A stretch of 46,477 nt of DNA from a bacterium (GCA_030824575.1 JAVBXL010000043.1:1-46477), one strand, 5' to 3'. Shown: positions 1 to 9,249, numbered from the stretch's first letter. The notes: a model not told the origin generated them from the letters alone. Program-made: numbers and translations.

Positions 1-1266
1 GTCGATGGCGAGACGATCGGAAAACTTGACGGCTTCCGATTCTCGGTCGATCCCGCTACGCGACATCAGGATCGAAAGATGTTGCTGGCGGCCGCGGAAC
101 GGCGCCTTGGAAAGGTATTGCGAGTGAAGGCAGACGAACTGGTGAGCGCTGTGGATACGGATTTCGCGCTCATGGACGAAGCAGGACAGGCACCGGGCAT
201 CGCCTGGGGCGAAACGCCGGTAGCGTCGCTGCTGGCGGGACCAAACCTGCTTGCGCCCGAAATTCGGCTGGATCGCGCGATCCTCGACCTGGATCAGGAT
301 GTCCAGAAGCAGGTCGCCACGCGCCTGGCCGCCTGGGTCGAGGCGCAGAAGCAGAAGCATCTCCTCCCCCTCGTCAAGATGAGCGAAAGCGCGTCCGATC
401 CTGAAACGCCCGCCGTTGTCCGCGCCGTATTCGCGCAACTAGGCGATGCCGGCGGCGTGATCGCGCGGACGGATCTCGATTCGGCGCTCGGCCATCTCGA
501 CAAGGACCAGCGCCATTTGTTGCGCAAGGCGGGCATCGATATCGGCGTGCTCGACATCTATCATCCCGGCCTGTTGAAGCCCGGCGCGGCGCGCTGGCGC
601 TCCGCCCTGCTGGCCGCGCGCATCGGCAAGCCCTGCCTGCCGCTGCCGCTGCCCGGCCTCACCCTGATCCCGACGGGCGAGAAATTCGAACAGATGGGCG
701 CGCGTATCGCCGGCTTCCGGGGCTTTGGTGATCAGATGCTGCGCATCGACATGGCCGAACGCATGGCCCGCACCGCGCATGAAGCCATCGCGAAGAACGA
801 AGCCTTTACCCATGTCAGCCCGCAGATCGTGTCGCTCGGTCTGTCCGAACCTTCCTTCCTGCAACTGATGCGTCTGGCGGGCTTCCGCCCTGTGGAGGCC
901 CCCGCCCCGGCACCTGTAGAGGTCATCGAAGCCGTCGAAGCGACCGAAGGCGCAGAGCCAGCCGAGAGCGCCGAGGCACCCGCCGTCAGCGCGGCGAACT
1001 GGGTGTTCAAGGGCCGACAGAAGCCCCGGCCCGAACGCGCGCAACAAGCGCGCGGCCCCCGCCGCGCCGACAAGCAGGGCGATGGCCAACCCAATGAGGG
1101 CAAGCGCGGTGGCGGAAAACCCGCTGGCGGCAAGCCTGGCGGTGCCAAGTCCGGCGGAGAGCGCCAGCAGCGCGACCGCGCGGGCGCCCCGGTGCATCGC
1201 AGCAGCCAGGCCCCGGTCAACAACGCCTTTGCGGGGCTTGCCGACCTGCTCGGCCGCAATGGCTAA
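1..1266 (+). CDS. ATP-dependent RNA helicase, SUV3-like (3' part only)
   Basis: The reading frame is open from base 1 and reads continuously into the ATG at 79, so the gene begins outside the window and that ATG is internal. About 421 C-terminal residues are visible. They match the C-terminal region of the large helicase-related proteins common in alphaproteobacteria, whose DExH motor domains would lie upstream. The last ~100 residues are a low-complexity basic tail rich in Gly, Lys, Arg and Gln, typical of an RNA-binding extension. The stop codon overlaps the next gene by 8 bases, so the two are probably co-transcribed. Because the motor domains are not visible, the helicase call rests on the C-terminal similarity and on the usual pairing with an S4-domain gene. 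Confidence 0.7.
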   Translation, partial: VDGETIGKLDGFRFSVDPATRHQDRKMLLAAAERRLGKVLRVKADELVSAVDTDFALMDEAGQAPGIAWGETPVASLLAGPNLLAPEIRLDRAILDLDQDVQKQVATRLAAWVEAQKQKHLLPLVKMSESASDPETPAVVRAVFAQLGDAGGVIARTDLDSALGHLDKDQRHLLRKAGIDIGVLDIYHPGLLKPGAARWRSALLAARIGKPCLPLPLPGLTLIPTGEKFEQMGARIAGFRGFGDQMLRIDMAERMARTAHEAIAKNEAFTHVSPQIVSLGLSEPSFLQLMRLAGFRPVEAPAPAPVEVIEAVEATEGAEPAESAEAPAVSAANWVFKGRQKPRPERAQQARGPRRADKQGDGQPNEGKRGGGKPAGGKPGGAKSGGERQQRDRAGAPVHRSSQAPVNNAFAGLADLLGRNG

Positions 1267-1555
1267 CCCGGTGACCGGCATCGGCCATGGGCCGAGCCTG
1301 CGCATCGACAAATATCTGTGGTTCGTCCGGCTGTGTTCCAGCCGGTCGAACGCACAAAAGCTGGCCGAAACCGGCCATATCCGGCTGAATGGCCGCCGCA
1401 TCGAGCGCGCCCACGCGCCGGTGCGCGCGGGCGACCTCATTACCTTTCCCCATGGCGACGCCGTGCGCGTGGTCCGCGTGATCCAGCTTCCCACCCGCCG
1501 CGGCCCCGCCCCCGAAGCGCAGGACTGTTATGAGGAACTGGTCATCGGCGCATGA
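1259..1555 (+). CDS. S4-domain RNA-binding protein, Hsp15-like
   Basis: A 98-residue protein dominated by an S4 RNA-binding fold at about residues 10-60 (LRIDKYLWFVRL, then the GHIRLNGRRI strand). Known members such as Hsp15 bind stalled 50S subunits that carry nascent chains. The ATG at 1259 lies within the last codons of the helicase gene (8-base overlap), which implies translational coupling. An in-frame ATG at 1082 would add about 60 low-complexity residues that are only the helicase tail read in another frame, so the shorter start is preferred. Both neighbours act on RNA, which is consistent with a role in ribosome or RNA maintenance. Confidence 0.85.
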   Translation: MANPVTGIGHGPSLRIDKYLWFVRLCSSRSNAQKLAETGHIRLNGRRIERAHAPVRAGDLITFPHGDAVRVVRVIQLPTRRGPAPEAQDCYEELVIGA

Positions 1556-1744
1556 GCGCGCGCGATCGGGGGAACGCCGTCCGTTCATCCAAACGCGCGG
1601 AAAATGTCGCCCTGCGACGGTGTGAACTTCGGCCGCCTGCCCTGCCAAACCGGTCCTAAACACCGGGCAACAATATCCTCATTGACCTTCGCGCGCGCCG
1701 GGCATAGCAGGACGGCGTTTTTCCAAGCCAAGAGTGCCCTGACA

Positions 1745-2083
1745 ATGACCTATGTCGTGACCGACAACTGCATCCGCTGCAAATTTATGGATTGCGTAGA
1801 GGTCTGCCCTGTCGATTGTTTCTACGAGGGCGAGAATATGCTGGTCATCAATCCCAGCGAGTGCATCGATTGCGGCGTGTGCGAACCGGAATGTCCGGCC
1901 GAGGCGATCCTGCCCGATACCGAGAACGGCCTGGAAAAATGGCTGGAGCTGAACACGAAATTCTCCGCTGAATGGCCCAACATCACGGTCAAGGGCGAAG
2001 CGCCCGCGGACGCCGAAGAGATGAACGGCGTGGAAGGCAAGCTGGAGAAATTCTTCTCGGCCGAGCCCGGCACCGGCAACTGA
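1745..2083 (+). CDS. fdxA: 7Fe ferredoxin FdxA
   Basis: A 112-residue ferredoxin carrying [3Fe-4S] and [4Fe-4S] clusters. The N-terminal half has Cys-rich motifs typical of the seven-iron family: [17 protein letters not shown] followed by [12 protein letters not shown]. The ~50-residue acidic C-terminal extension is usual in proteobacterial FdxA. It is a cytoplasmic electron carrier; no partner oxidoreductase is adjacent. The ATG at 1745 is chosen because the conserved [10 protein letters not shown] start falls there; the frame stays open to 1604 but that part resembles nothing. Gap to the previous gene is 189 bases, so it probably has its own promoter. Confidence 0.95.
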   Translation: MTYVVTDNCIRCKFMDCVEVCPVDCFYEGENMLVINPSECIDCGVCEPECPAEAILPDTENGLEKWLELNTKFSAEWPNITVKGEAPADAEEMNGVEGKLEKFFSAEPGTGN

Positions 2084-2124
2084 TACAGGCAGCCCGCGCC
2101 GTCCACCCAACGTCCCGTTTTGTC

Positions 2125-2161
2125 CCACACTCCCGGCCACTATGTCCGGGGGTGGTAATTT
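2125..2161 (+). terminator. Possible weak intrinsic terminator after fdxA
   Basis: An imperfect inverted repeat (CCACaCTCCCGG pairing with CCGGGGGTGG across a short loop) is followed by TAATTTT. It sits about 40 bases after the fdxA stop and before carD. The stem has mismatches, so it may only pause transcription. Confidence 0.35.
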
Positions 2162-2328
2162 TGTTACGAATCTGCTAAATAGCGCTCCAACGGTCGGACA
2201 TCCCCCTGTCCGTCCCTGGAGAATACGCTTCATGTCTTGACGGTGGCGCCGTGGACTTCCCGGCTTATGTCTCTTGCACATCTGCCCCCGCGACGGCCCG
2301 TCCCCCGGTCGAATTGGAAAGGTATCAA

Positions 2329-2856
2329 ATGGCTGCCAAAGCGCTGTCCTTTGACGTTGGTGATTATGTCGTTTACCCCAAGCATGGCGTTGGCCGTGTG
2401 ATCGAACTGCAAAAGGAGCAGATCGCGGGCATGGAATTGGAGCTATATGTGCTCCGTTTCGAAAAAGAGCGCATGACGCTGCGCGTGCCGACCAATAAAG
2501 CCGAAGGCGTTGGCATGCGCAAGCTGTCCTCCAACAAGACGCTCGAAGAATCGATGGAAACCCTGAAGGGCAAGCCCAAGGTCAAGCGGACCATGTGGTC
2601 GCGCCGCGCCCAGGAATATGAAGCAAAGATCAATTCGGGCGACCTGGTGTCGATCGCCGAAGTAACGCGCGACCTGTTCCGTGCCGATGACCAGCCCGAA
2701 CAGAGCTATTCCGAACGCCAGATCTTCGAAGCGGCGTCCAGCCGCCTGGCCCGCGAACTGGCGGCAATGGAAGAGACGGACGAGCCGACCGCTCTGAAGA
2801 AGATCCTGCGAATCCTGAACGAAGCTGCGCCCAAATATGCCAAGGTCGAAAGTTGA
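2329..2856 (+). CDS. carD: CarD family transcriptional regulator
   Basis: A 175-residue CarD/CdnL-type protein. Residues ~7-65 form the RNA polymerase-interacting domain (FDVGDYVVYPKHGVGRV), a Tudor-like fold that contacts the polymerase beta subunit. The C-terminal half is the helical domain that touches promoter DNA and stabilises the open complex. In alphaproteobacteria CarD-type proteins support transcription of rRNA and growth genes. The ATG at 2329 is preceded by GGAAAGG at good spacing; an upstream in-frame start at 2251 lacks family similarity. A strong terminator follows about 30 bases after the stop. Confidence 0.92.
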   Translation: MAAKALSFDVGDYVVYPKHGVGRVIELQKEQIAGMELELYVLRFEKERMTLRVPTNKAEGVGMRKLSSNKTLEESMETLKGKPKVKRTMWSRRAQEYEAKINSGDLVSIAEVTRDLFRADDQPEQSYSERQIFEAASSRLARELAAMEETDEPTALKKILRILNEAAPKYAKVES

Positions 2857-2883
2857 TCAGGCCCACGACGTCAGGTTGAGACA

Positions 2884-2922
2884 GAAAAAGGGGCGTTCCG
2901 GTGATCGGAACGCCCCTTTTTC
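2884..2922. terminator. Bidirectional intrinsic terminator between carD and the convergent small gene
   Basis: A near-perfect hairpin: AAAAAGGGGCGTTCCG pairs with CGGAACGCCCCTTTTT around a loop GTGAT. The A run on one side and T run on the other let it stop transcripts from both strands, fitting its place between carD (+) and the small membrane gene (-). Confidence 0.9.
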
Positions 2923-2952
2923 ATGCCTGCATCATACAGAATTAGATCGCGG

Positions 2953-3195
2953 TCATTCGCCCTTGGCGGCACCGGCGGCATCCTTGGCTGCATCGCCGAC
3001 ATCGCTGGCGGCCTGACCCACTTGCGTCGCGGCGCTCGACACGGCGTTGTCCTTGCTCGTCTGGCTGCTAACGAGGAAAAATGCGGCCACCGCCACCACA
3101 ACCACCAGCAATAGCACCGCAAACATCGTGCCGCCGCTGCTGCGCTTTTCGATCACAGTCGTCGTCGTGACCGGACGCTCCTGATAATCGCTCAT
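2953..3195 (-). CDS. Small single-pass membrane protein, unknown function
   Basis: An 80-residue protein. A polar N-terminus (~22 residues, Thr-rich) is followed by one strong hydrophobic helix at about residues 24-43 (MFAVLLLVVVVAVAAFFLV). The Ala/Asp/Lys-rich C-terminal tail looks helical and repetitive (AASDVGDAAKDAAGAAKG), as in small stress or envelope proteins. The start is secure: TAAGGAGGAAGAG lies just upstream of the ATG, one of the best ribosome-binding sites in the window, which suggests abundant expression. No function can be assigned. It ends against the bidirectional terminator it shares with carD. Confidence 0.8.
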   Translation of the reverse strand: MSDYQERPVTTTTVIEKRSSGGTMFAVLLLVVVVAVAAFFLVSSQTSKDNAVSSAATQVGQAASDVGDAAKDAAGAAKGE

Positions 3196-3273
3196 ATCTC
3201 TTCCTCCTTAACATGTACCCTGCGCGATCAATGCGCAAATGGGCGGCAAGGTTCCGGTAGAGAAACGACTGCG

Positions 3274-3777
3274 TCAGTCTGCGATCGGGACGAAGGCACC
3301 CTTGGCCCGGTCCTTGACCACCTTGTCGGCGCGGAAGACAGAGCCACTCATGGTTATATAGACGCCCGGCTCCGCCACCTGCGCCGTGGCGAAGGCCATG
3401 CCGAGGTTGAAACTGGCGTCGCTCTCGCCGAAGCGGGCGGGGGCGAGCGCGCCGACCAGAACGATCGTCTTGCCTTCGATACCGGCAAGTTGCTTGGCCG
3501 TATCGGTCATGGTGTCGGTGCCATGGGTGATGACGATATGACGTTCCGCCGCCGCGGCGACGCGGGCGTAGATCAGCGCCCGATCCGTGTCGTCCAGTTC
3601 CAGACTGTCCTTGCGCGTCACTTCCTCGATACGGAAGGGGCGCTTGACCCGCGCAACCTCCAACAGCTTGGCCATAACGGTTTCGCCGACCTGATAATCG
3701 GACAGGGCGTCGAAATAGATTTTGTCGATCGTCCCGCCGGTGGTGAGCAGCAGGATCGGGGTATCGGGGGACAGCAT
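3274..3777 (-). CDS. Short asparaginase-domain protein
   Basis: A 167-residue protein matching only the N-terminal domain of L-asparaginase/GatD-like enzymes. The two active-site signatures are present: TTGGTIDK near residue 13 and THGTDTMTDTA near residue 86. Full-length bacterial asparaginases are about 330 residues with a second domain that completes the site, but single-domain homologues of this size are common in proteobacteria, so this need not be a truncation. Enzymatic activity is uncertain. The ATG at 3777 has GGAG six bases upstream; the frame extends to 3822 without similarity. It lies 61 bases after proC on the same strand. Confidence 0.8.
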   Translation of the reverse strand: MLSPDTPILLLTTGGTIDKIYFDALSDYQVGETVMAKLLEVARVKRPFRIEEVTRKDSLELDDTDRALIYARVAAAAERHIVITHGTDTMTDTAKQLAGIEGKTIVLVGALAPARFGESDASFNLGMAFATAQVAEPGVYITMSGSVFRADKVVKDRAKGAFVPIAD

Positions 3778-3838
3778 AAGGGACTCCGGGGCGGTAAGCG
3801 CGCGCCTTAGCGCAAAAGCCACCCCCTCGAAACCGCCC

Positions 3839-4663
3839 TTATGCGCCGCGCGCCATCGCTTCGCCGCGGTCGCGGGCTGCGGCCAGCGTGTCGGTGAGGA
3901 GCGCCAGCAGCCGGTCGTCAGCGTCGAGCATGTTCAGCCCCTCGCGGGTCATGCCGCCGGGGCTGGCGACGCGATCGGCCAGCGCACCCGGACTATCGCC
4001 GGTTCGGGCATCAGCACGGGCCGCCATATTGGCTGATCCCTGCACCGTCGCCAGCGCCATGCGCGCGGCCTGATCGGCGGGAATGCCGATCGCTTCACCC
4101 GCCCGCGCCAGCGCGTCGATGAAGCGGAAGAGGAAAGCGGGGCCGCAGCCCGACAGAGCCGTCACCTGATTGAACAGGGCTTCGTCGGCGATCCATTCGA
4201 CAAGGCCCAGCGGCTCGATCAACGCGGCGACGTCCGCCTTGGCCTGCGCCGTGGTCGCCGCGTCGGTGAACAGCGCCGTGACGCCCTCGCCCAGCCCGAC
4301 CGGCAGATTGGGCATCGCGCGCATGATGTCGCGGGCGGCGGGGAGATGGGCGCGCAGATCGGCCAGCGTCGTACCGGCCAGGATCGAGACGATGCGCGTA
4401 TCGGCGGCGCAGAGCGGCGCCAGCGCAGCGGCGACATCGGCGATCTGATAGGGTTTCATCCCCAGCAGCACGGTGGTCCCCGAGGGCAGCGCAGCGGGAT
4501 AGACGGTCATAACCGCCACCCCGTCAGCCACCGGCTTGCCGCTGGAGCGCAAGACCGTCACGCGTGCAGGGTCGAGGCCGCAGTCGAGCCAGCGGGACAG
4601 CATCTGCCCCGCCATATTGCCGCAACCGATGAGGAAGAGATGATCAGGCCAGCTCTGCGTCAT
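3839..4663 (-). CDS. proC: Pyrroline-5-carboxylate reductase
   Basis: A 274-residue cytoplasmic enzyme for the last step of proline synthesis, reducing 1-pyrroline-5-carboxylate with NAD(P)H. The N-terminal Rossmann fold begins with LIGCGNMAGQML (residues ~11-22), and the C-terminal helical dimerisation domain contains the family signature around TALSGCGPAFLF and VASPGGMTREGL. Length is normal. The start lies 4 bases after the stop of the YbjN gene, so the pair is one transcript. That pairing is common in sphingomonads, but no functional link is known to me. Confidence 0.95.
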   Translation of the reverse strand: MTQSWPDHLFLIGCGNMAGQMLSRWLDCGLDPARVTVLRSSGKPVADGVAVMTVYPAALPSGTTVLLGMKPYQIADVAAALAPLCAADTRIVSILAGTTLADLRAHLPAARDIMRAMPNLPVGLGEGVTALFTDAATTAQAKADVAALIEPLGLVEWIADEALFNQVTALSGCGPAFLFRFIDALARAGEAIGIPADQAARMALATVQGSANMAARADARTGDSPGALADRVASPGGMTREGLNMLDADDRLLALLTDTLAAARDRGEAMARGA

Positions 4664-4667
4664 CGAA

Positions 4668-5174
4668 TCAGGCCTCGCCGCGGGTTTCGATCAGGCTGGC
4701 GGAGATCGCCTCCGACGGCGACTTGCCGCCCCAGAGGACGAACTGGAACACCGGATAGAAGCGTTCGCATTCATCGATTGCGGTTTCAACCAGCAATTGC
4801 GCCTGGTCGAGCGTCAAGGTGCCGCCCGCACCCAACAGTGCGCCATGGCGGAACAGGATGATGCCGCTCGACGACCAGAGTTCGAAATGGCCGAGCCACA
4901 GCTGTTCATTGATGAGGCCCAGCGTCTCGTAGATGGTGCCGCGCTTCTCCTCAGTCACGCGGATGTCGGGCAGCGCCAACAGTTGCAGCACCTGATCCTC
5001 GTCACGCCAGATGCCGCGCAGTTCATATTGCGCCCACGACCCTTGCGTATTCGCGACGATCTCATCTTCGCCGACCTGCTCGAACGTCCAGCCATGCGCT
5101 TCGAAATAGGCCGCCAGCATATCGATCGGCGCGGCTTCCCCGCCGCCATGTTCAAATTCGTCACTATCCATCAT
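4668..5174 (-). CDS. YbjN domain-containing protein
   Basis: A 168-residue protein of the YbjN family, often annotated as a putative sensory transduction regulator. The fold resembles type III secretion chaperones (SycT-like alpha/beta). Visible family features are AAYFEAHGWTFEQV near the N-terminus, the central LINEQLWLGHFELW segment, and a C-terminal acidic helix (ETAIDECERFYPVFQ). No signal peptide or membrane segment. It sits directly upstream of proC with a 4-base gap. The molecular role of the family is poorly defined. Confidence 0.85.
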   Translation of the reverse strand: MMDSDEFEHGGGEAAPIDMLAAYFEAHGWTFEQVGEDEIVANTQGSWAQYELRGIWRDEDQVLQLLALPDIRVTEEKRGTIYETLGLINEQLWLGHFELWSSSGIILFRHGALLGAGGTLTLDQAQLLVETAIDECERFYPVFQFVLWGGKSPSEAISASLIETRGEA

Positions 5175-5227
5175 CGGCGCGCCTTATCACCGCCTACCGC
5201 GAAAGGACAGACGCAAGGATGGCAGGG

Positions 5228-5527
5228 TCAGACCGGATCCGTCGGCCGGGGCTTGGCCGCCTTGACGGTCTTTGTGACGGGTTCGCCGGCCTTGCCTTCC
5301 AGCGCGTCGAGCCGGGCCTTGAGCAGTTCGACTTCTTCGCGCGCGGCGGCGGCCATCGCCTTGACCGCGTCAAATTCCTCGCGCGACACGAACTCCATGC
5401 CGCCGATCCATTCCTTCGCCCGCTCGCGCGCGGTGGTTTCAAATTCGCGGCCCATGCCCGCCACGGTGCCGGCGGCCCCGTTCACCAGCTTGGCGAGATC
5501 ATCGAAGAAGCGGTTTTCGCTCTGCAT
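5228..5527 (-). CDS. ubiK: UbiK-type accessory factor (BMFP domain)
   Basis: A 99-residue protein with the membrane-fusogenic BMFP/UbiK arrangement: an amphipathic N-terminal helix (NRFFDDLAKLVNGAAGT), then a C-terminal coiled coil (EEFDAVKAMAAAAREEVELLKARLDALE) that drives trimerisation. In E. coli UbiK works with UbiJ in the ubiquinone biosynthesis complex. The MQSENRFFDD start at 5527 matches the family; the frame runs open to 5614 without similarity. The C-terminus is a Lys/Pro-rich tail. It lies between tspO and the YbjN gene on the same strand. Confidence 0.85.
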   Translation of the reverse strand: MQSENRFFDDLAKLVNGAAGTVAGMGREFETTARERAKEWIGGMEFVSREEFDAVKAMAAAAREEVELLKARLDALEGKAGEPVTKTVKAAKPRPTDPV

Positions 5528-5570
5528 TGACTTTATCCTCTGTGCGGCGCGCGATCGGCGCGCCCATATA

Positions 5571-6119
5571 TCATATCTGGGTTCTGAGCGCCGGGGCGAC
5601 AAGGGTCGCCGCATCGGGGTTCAGGCGGCCGATCTCATAGTTGAGGAAAGAAGCAAAGGCCAGCCACGCCAGATAGGCCAGCAGCAGCACGCCGGCGAAA
5701 CGGCGGATGCGCCAGAAAAGCGCGGTCGTTACGGCGACCAATACGAAAATGATGAGGATCAGCGCCAGCGCGCTCCCGACCTGATGCGCGCGAAAGAAAA
5801 GCGGCGACCAGCAGAGGTTGAGGAGCAACTGAATCAAGAACAGGGCGATCGCCGCGCCCCGCCCCTTCGCCCCGCGCGCGTGCAGGACGATGGCGAAGGC
5901 CAGCGCCATCATGACGTACAGGATCGTCCAGGCGACGCCGAACGCCCAGCCGGGCGGCATCAGTGCGGGCTTTTCCAGCGCGTCGAACCAGCGATTGCCA
6001 TAGCCGCTATTGGCGAGCCGCCCCGACAGGAACCCCAGAAAGACGATCGCCGGCACCGTAACCAGCGCCCAGCGCAGATAGGCAAGACGCAACTGACCGG
6101 GGGACGCAATCTCGTTCAT
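5571..6119 (-). CDS. tspO: TspO/MBR family membrane protein
   Basis: A 182-residue integral membrane protein with five predicted helices. Family signatures include WFDALEKPALMPPGWAFGVAW, the Trp/Pro-rich loop after helix 1, and LLLNLCWSPLFFR in the middle. TspO proteins bind porphyrins and cholesterol-like ligands and modulate tetrapyrrole and stress responses. The ATG at 6119 (MNEIASPG) is preferred over the longer open frame. The start lies 25 bases after the RND transporter stop, so read-through from the efflux operon is possible. Confidence 0.9.
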   Translation of the reverse strand: MNEIASPGQLRLAYLRWALVTVPAIVFLGFLSGRLANSGYGNRWFDALEKPALMPPGWAFGVAWTILYVMMALAFAIVLHARGAKGRGAAIALFLIQLLLNLCWSPLFFRAHQVGSALALILIIFVLVAVTTALFWRIRRFAGVLLLAYLAWLAFASFLNYEIGRLNPDAATLVAPALRTQI

Positions 6120-6144
6120 CGGCAACGCAGCTCCAAAAAGCCTG

Positions 6145-9100
6145 TCATTCGGCGGGATCGGGCGAATCCTTGAGCGCCGAATCCAGCTTGCGGCCAACGG
6201 TTTGCGGAGAAAGTGTCCGCTTGGCAACGCGGGAATAGAAGATCGGGATCAGGAACAGGGTGATGAGGGTCGCGAGGCTGACGCCGAACACCACGACCGT
6301 CCCGATCGAGTGGCGCGCCGCGGCCCCTGCGCCGCCGCGAATGACCAGCGGCACCGCGCCGATCACGGTCGCGATGGATGTCATCAGGATCGGGCGTAGG
6401 CGGCGCTTGGCGGCTTCGCGGATCGCTTCGGCAACATCCATTCCTTCGTCACGCAACTGGTTGGCGAACTCCACGATCAGGATGCCGTTCTTGGCGGCCA
6501 GTCCCACCAGCATGACGATGCCGATCTGGCTGTAGAGGTTGATCGAACCGCCGGTGATCGCCAGCCCCAGCGCGCCGCCGGCCACCGCCAGCGGCACCGT
6601 GGCGATGATGACGCCGGGATGGATAAAGCTTTCGAACTGGGCGGCGAGCAGCAGATAGACGATCAGGATTGTGAGGCCGAAGACCAGCCAGATCGATCCG
6701 CCGGTTTCGCGCAGCGACTGGCTTTCGCCGCGATAGCCGATGGCCAGCACTTCGGGTGACTGGCGGGCCTGATCCTCCAGAAAGGCAAGGCCCTGCCCCA
6801 GCGAGGTGCCCGGTGCCAGGGCGGCGGTCAGGGTGATGGCGCGCAGTTTGTTGTAACGGTTGAGCTGGCGCGGCCCGGCGACTTCCCGCAGCGTCACCAG
6901 CGTCGACAGCGGCACCAGCGCGCCGGTGCGGGAGCGGACGTTGATGCGGTCAAGGTCGGCCGCGGTCTGACGCCCTTCTTCCTCCGCCTGCACCAGCACG
7001 CGATATTCCTCGCCCCGTTCGACATAGGTGCCGACCCGGCGGGAACCGAGCAAGCTCTGCAACGCCTGGCTGATATCGTCGACCGACACGCCCAGATCGC
7101 CTGCGCGGGCGAGGTTCGTTTCGATCCGCATCTGCGGCTTGGTTTCCTTGTAATCGCTGTCGACGTTGATCAGGCCCGGATAGTCGGCAGCCGCAGCCAT
7201 GATCCGGTCGCGCGCGGCGACCAGCCCTTCATAGGTGGACCCCGCCAGCACGATATTGACCGGCAGGCCGCGTCCACGCCCCAGCCCCGATCGCGGCGCG
7301 GCATTGCCCCGCACGCCGGGCTGGTCGGCGATCACCTTGTTGACGATGGTCGCGACCTCGGCCGTCGTGATGGTCCGGTCTTCCCATGGCCGCAGGAAGG
7401 CGATGACGTTGCCGCCGTTGAAATCGTCGGTGGAGCCAAAGCCGGCAGGCGTGCGGATGACCAAATTCTGAAGCGTCCCATCCTTGCGCAGGAAGGAGAG
7501 ATCATCCTCGATCTTCTTCATATAGGCCATCATCCGGGGAAAGCCGGTGCCTTCGGGCGCGCTGATCTGCGCTTCGACCACGCCGGTATCCTCGGCCGGG
7601 GCGAGTTCGCTCGGCAGGCGGGTGAAGAAGAAGCCGGCGACGACCAGGAATAGCACCACGGCCAGCAGCGGAAGCAGCGGCTTGCGGATTGCGCCGTCCA
7701 GCCAGCGCGCATAGCCATTTTCCAGACGCTGAAAGCGATCATCTATCCAGCGCGCAAGCCGGCCGCGCTCGGCATTTTTCAGCAGCTTGGAACAGAGCAT
7801 CGGCGCAAGGCTGAGCGAGATGAAGCCGGAAAAGGCGATCGCGGCGATCATGGCGATGGCCAGTTCGCGGAACAACAGGCCGGTCTGGCCGGCCAGGAAC
7901 ATGACCGGCACGAACACGGCGCACACGACCAGCGTGGTCGAGATGATCGCGAAGCCGACCTGCCGCGTGCCAAGATAGGCGGCGACGAGCGGGTCTTCGC
8001 CCTGTTCGATGCGGTGATAGACATTTTCCAGCACGACGATCGCGTCATCGACCACCAGCCCGATCGCCAGCACGAAGGCGAGCAGCGTGAGCAGATTGAT
8101 CGACAGGCCCAGCAGCCACATCACCGCGCAGGTCGCGAGCAGGCAGATCGGCACGGTGATCGCCGGGACAATCGTCGCGCGTACCGACCCCAGGAACAGG
8201 AAGATGACGAGGATGACCAGCAGGGCCGCCTCTATCAGCGTGTCATAGACGTTGGCGATGGCGCGTTCGATGAACAGCGATTCGTCGGTGCCGATGGCGA
8301 CACGCATTCCCTGCGGCAGGGTCGGCTGCAATTCCTTGATCAGCGCCTTTGCCTTTTGCGCGACCTCCAGCGTGTTGGCGCCCGACTGACGGATGATGCC
8401 GATGCCGATCGCCGTCCCCTGGTTGGAACGGAAGCTGCTATAGGGATTTTCCGCGCCTTCCTCGATCCGGGCGACGTCGCCCAGCTTGACCTGATACCCG
8501 TCCGTGCCGCGGCCGACGACGAGCTGCGCGAACTGATCGGGCGTGGCGAAAGGCCTTTCCACCCGAAGCGTCTGGTTCTGATCCCGCGATTCGAAGCGGC
8601 CCGCGGGTAGCTCGACATTCTGGCTGCGCAAAGCGGCCTCGACATCGGCCGGGGTCAGGCCAAAGGCGGCCAGTTTTTCGGCGTTGAACCAGATGCGGGT
8701 CGAAGGGCGCGCCTCGCCGCTGATATTGGCGCGGGCGACGCCATCGATCGCGGCGAAACGGTCAGCCACATTGCGGTCGAGATAATCACTGATCTGGATC
8801 GGCGTCCAGCCAGGGCGCGAGAAGGCGAGGAACAGGATGGCGCGCGCGTCCGAATCCACCTTGCGGATTTCGGGGGCCAGTGCGTCTTCGGGCAGATCCT
8901 CCACCACCGAGCCCACCCGGTCGCGCACGTCATTGGCGGCGGTGTCGATGTCACGCGAGGGATCAAATTCGATATTGATGTTAGACGTGCCGTCCTGCGA
9001 CGTGGACGTGATGGTCTGGATGCCCTGAACGCCGGCGACCGCATCCTCGATCAACTGGGTGATGCGGGTTTCCACCACGGACGCAGCCGCGCCGGTATAG

Positions 9101-9249
9101 CTGGTTTCGACCGATACGATCGGCGGGTCGGTGTCGGGATATTCGCGCACCGACAGGCTCATCCAGCCGACGACGCCGATGATGCACATCAGCACCGCAA
9201 CGACCGCGGCGAAGACCGGGCGGCGGACCGAAAGGTCGGATAGCTGCAT
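6145..9249 (-). CDS. RND efflux transporter, HAE1-type inner-membrane pump
   Basis: A 1034-residue proton-driven exporter of the AcrB/MexB family, full length. It starts with the usual MQLSDLSVRRPVFA first helix, has the two large periplasmic porter loops, and twelve membrane helices. The proton-relay Asp pair is in LAIGLVVDDAIVVLENV (TM4). It should form a trimer linking adaptor and outer-membrane channel to expel amphiphilic compounds. Its ATG overlaps the adaptor stop by one base (TGATG), so the two are translationally coupled. No outer-membrane factor gene and no TetR-type regulator lie next to it; the channel must come from elsewhere, perhaps a shared TolC. Confidence 0.95.
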   Translation of the reverse strand: MQLSDLSVRRPVFAAVVAVLMCIIGVVGWMSLSVREYPDTDPPIVSVETSYTGAAASVVETRITQLIEDAVAGVQGIQTITSTSQDGTSNINIEFDPSRDIDTAANDVRDRVGSVVEDLPEDALAPEIRKVDSDARAILFLAFSRPGWTPIQISDYLDRNVADRFAAIDGVARANISGEARPSTRIWFNAEKLAAFGLTPADVEAALRSQNVELPAGRFESRDQNQTLRVERPFATPDQFAQLVVGRGTDGYQVKLGDVARIEEGAENPYSSFRSNQGTAIGIGIIRQSGANTLEVAQKAKALIKELQPTLPQGMRVAIGTDESLFIERAIANVYDTLIEAALLVILVIFLFLGSVRATIVPAITVPICLLATCAVMWLLGLSINLLTLLAFVLAIGLVVDDAIVVLENVYHRIEQGEDPLVAAYLGTRQVGFAIISTTLVVCAVFVPVMFLAGQTGLLFRELAIAMIAAIAFSGFISLSLAPMLCSKLLKNAERGRLARWIDDRFQRLENGYARWLDGAIRKPLLPLLAVVLFLVVAGFFFTRLPSELAPAEDTGVVEAQISAPEGTGFPRMMAYMKKIEDDLSFLRKDGTLQNLVIRTPAGFGSTDDFNGGNVIAFLRPWEDRTITTAEVATIVNKVIADQPGVRGNAAPRSGLGRGRGLPVNIVLAGSTYEGLVAARDRIMAAAADYPGLINVDSDYKETKPQMRIETNLARAGDLGVSVDDISQALQSLLGSRRVGTYVERGEEYRVLVQAEEEGRQTAADLDRINVRSRTGALVPLSTLVTLREVAGPRQLNRYNKLRAITLTAALAPGTSLGQGLAFLEDQARQSPEVLAIGYRGESQSLRETGGSIWLVFGLTILIVYLLLAAQFESFIHPGVIIATVPLAVAGGALGLAITGGSINLYSQIGIVMLVGLAAKNGILIVEFANQLRDEGMDVAEAIREAAKRRLRPILMTSIATVIGAVPLVIRGGAGAAARHSIGTVVVFGVSLATLITLFLIPIFYSRVAKRTLSPQTVGRKLDSALKDSPDPAE

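Noticed and set aside
4797..6173. Plus-strand ORF of 458 residues
   Set aside because: Runs antisense to the YbjN gene, ubiK and tspO, all with family motifs; composition is typical of high-GC shadow frames.
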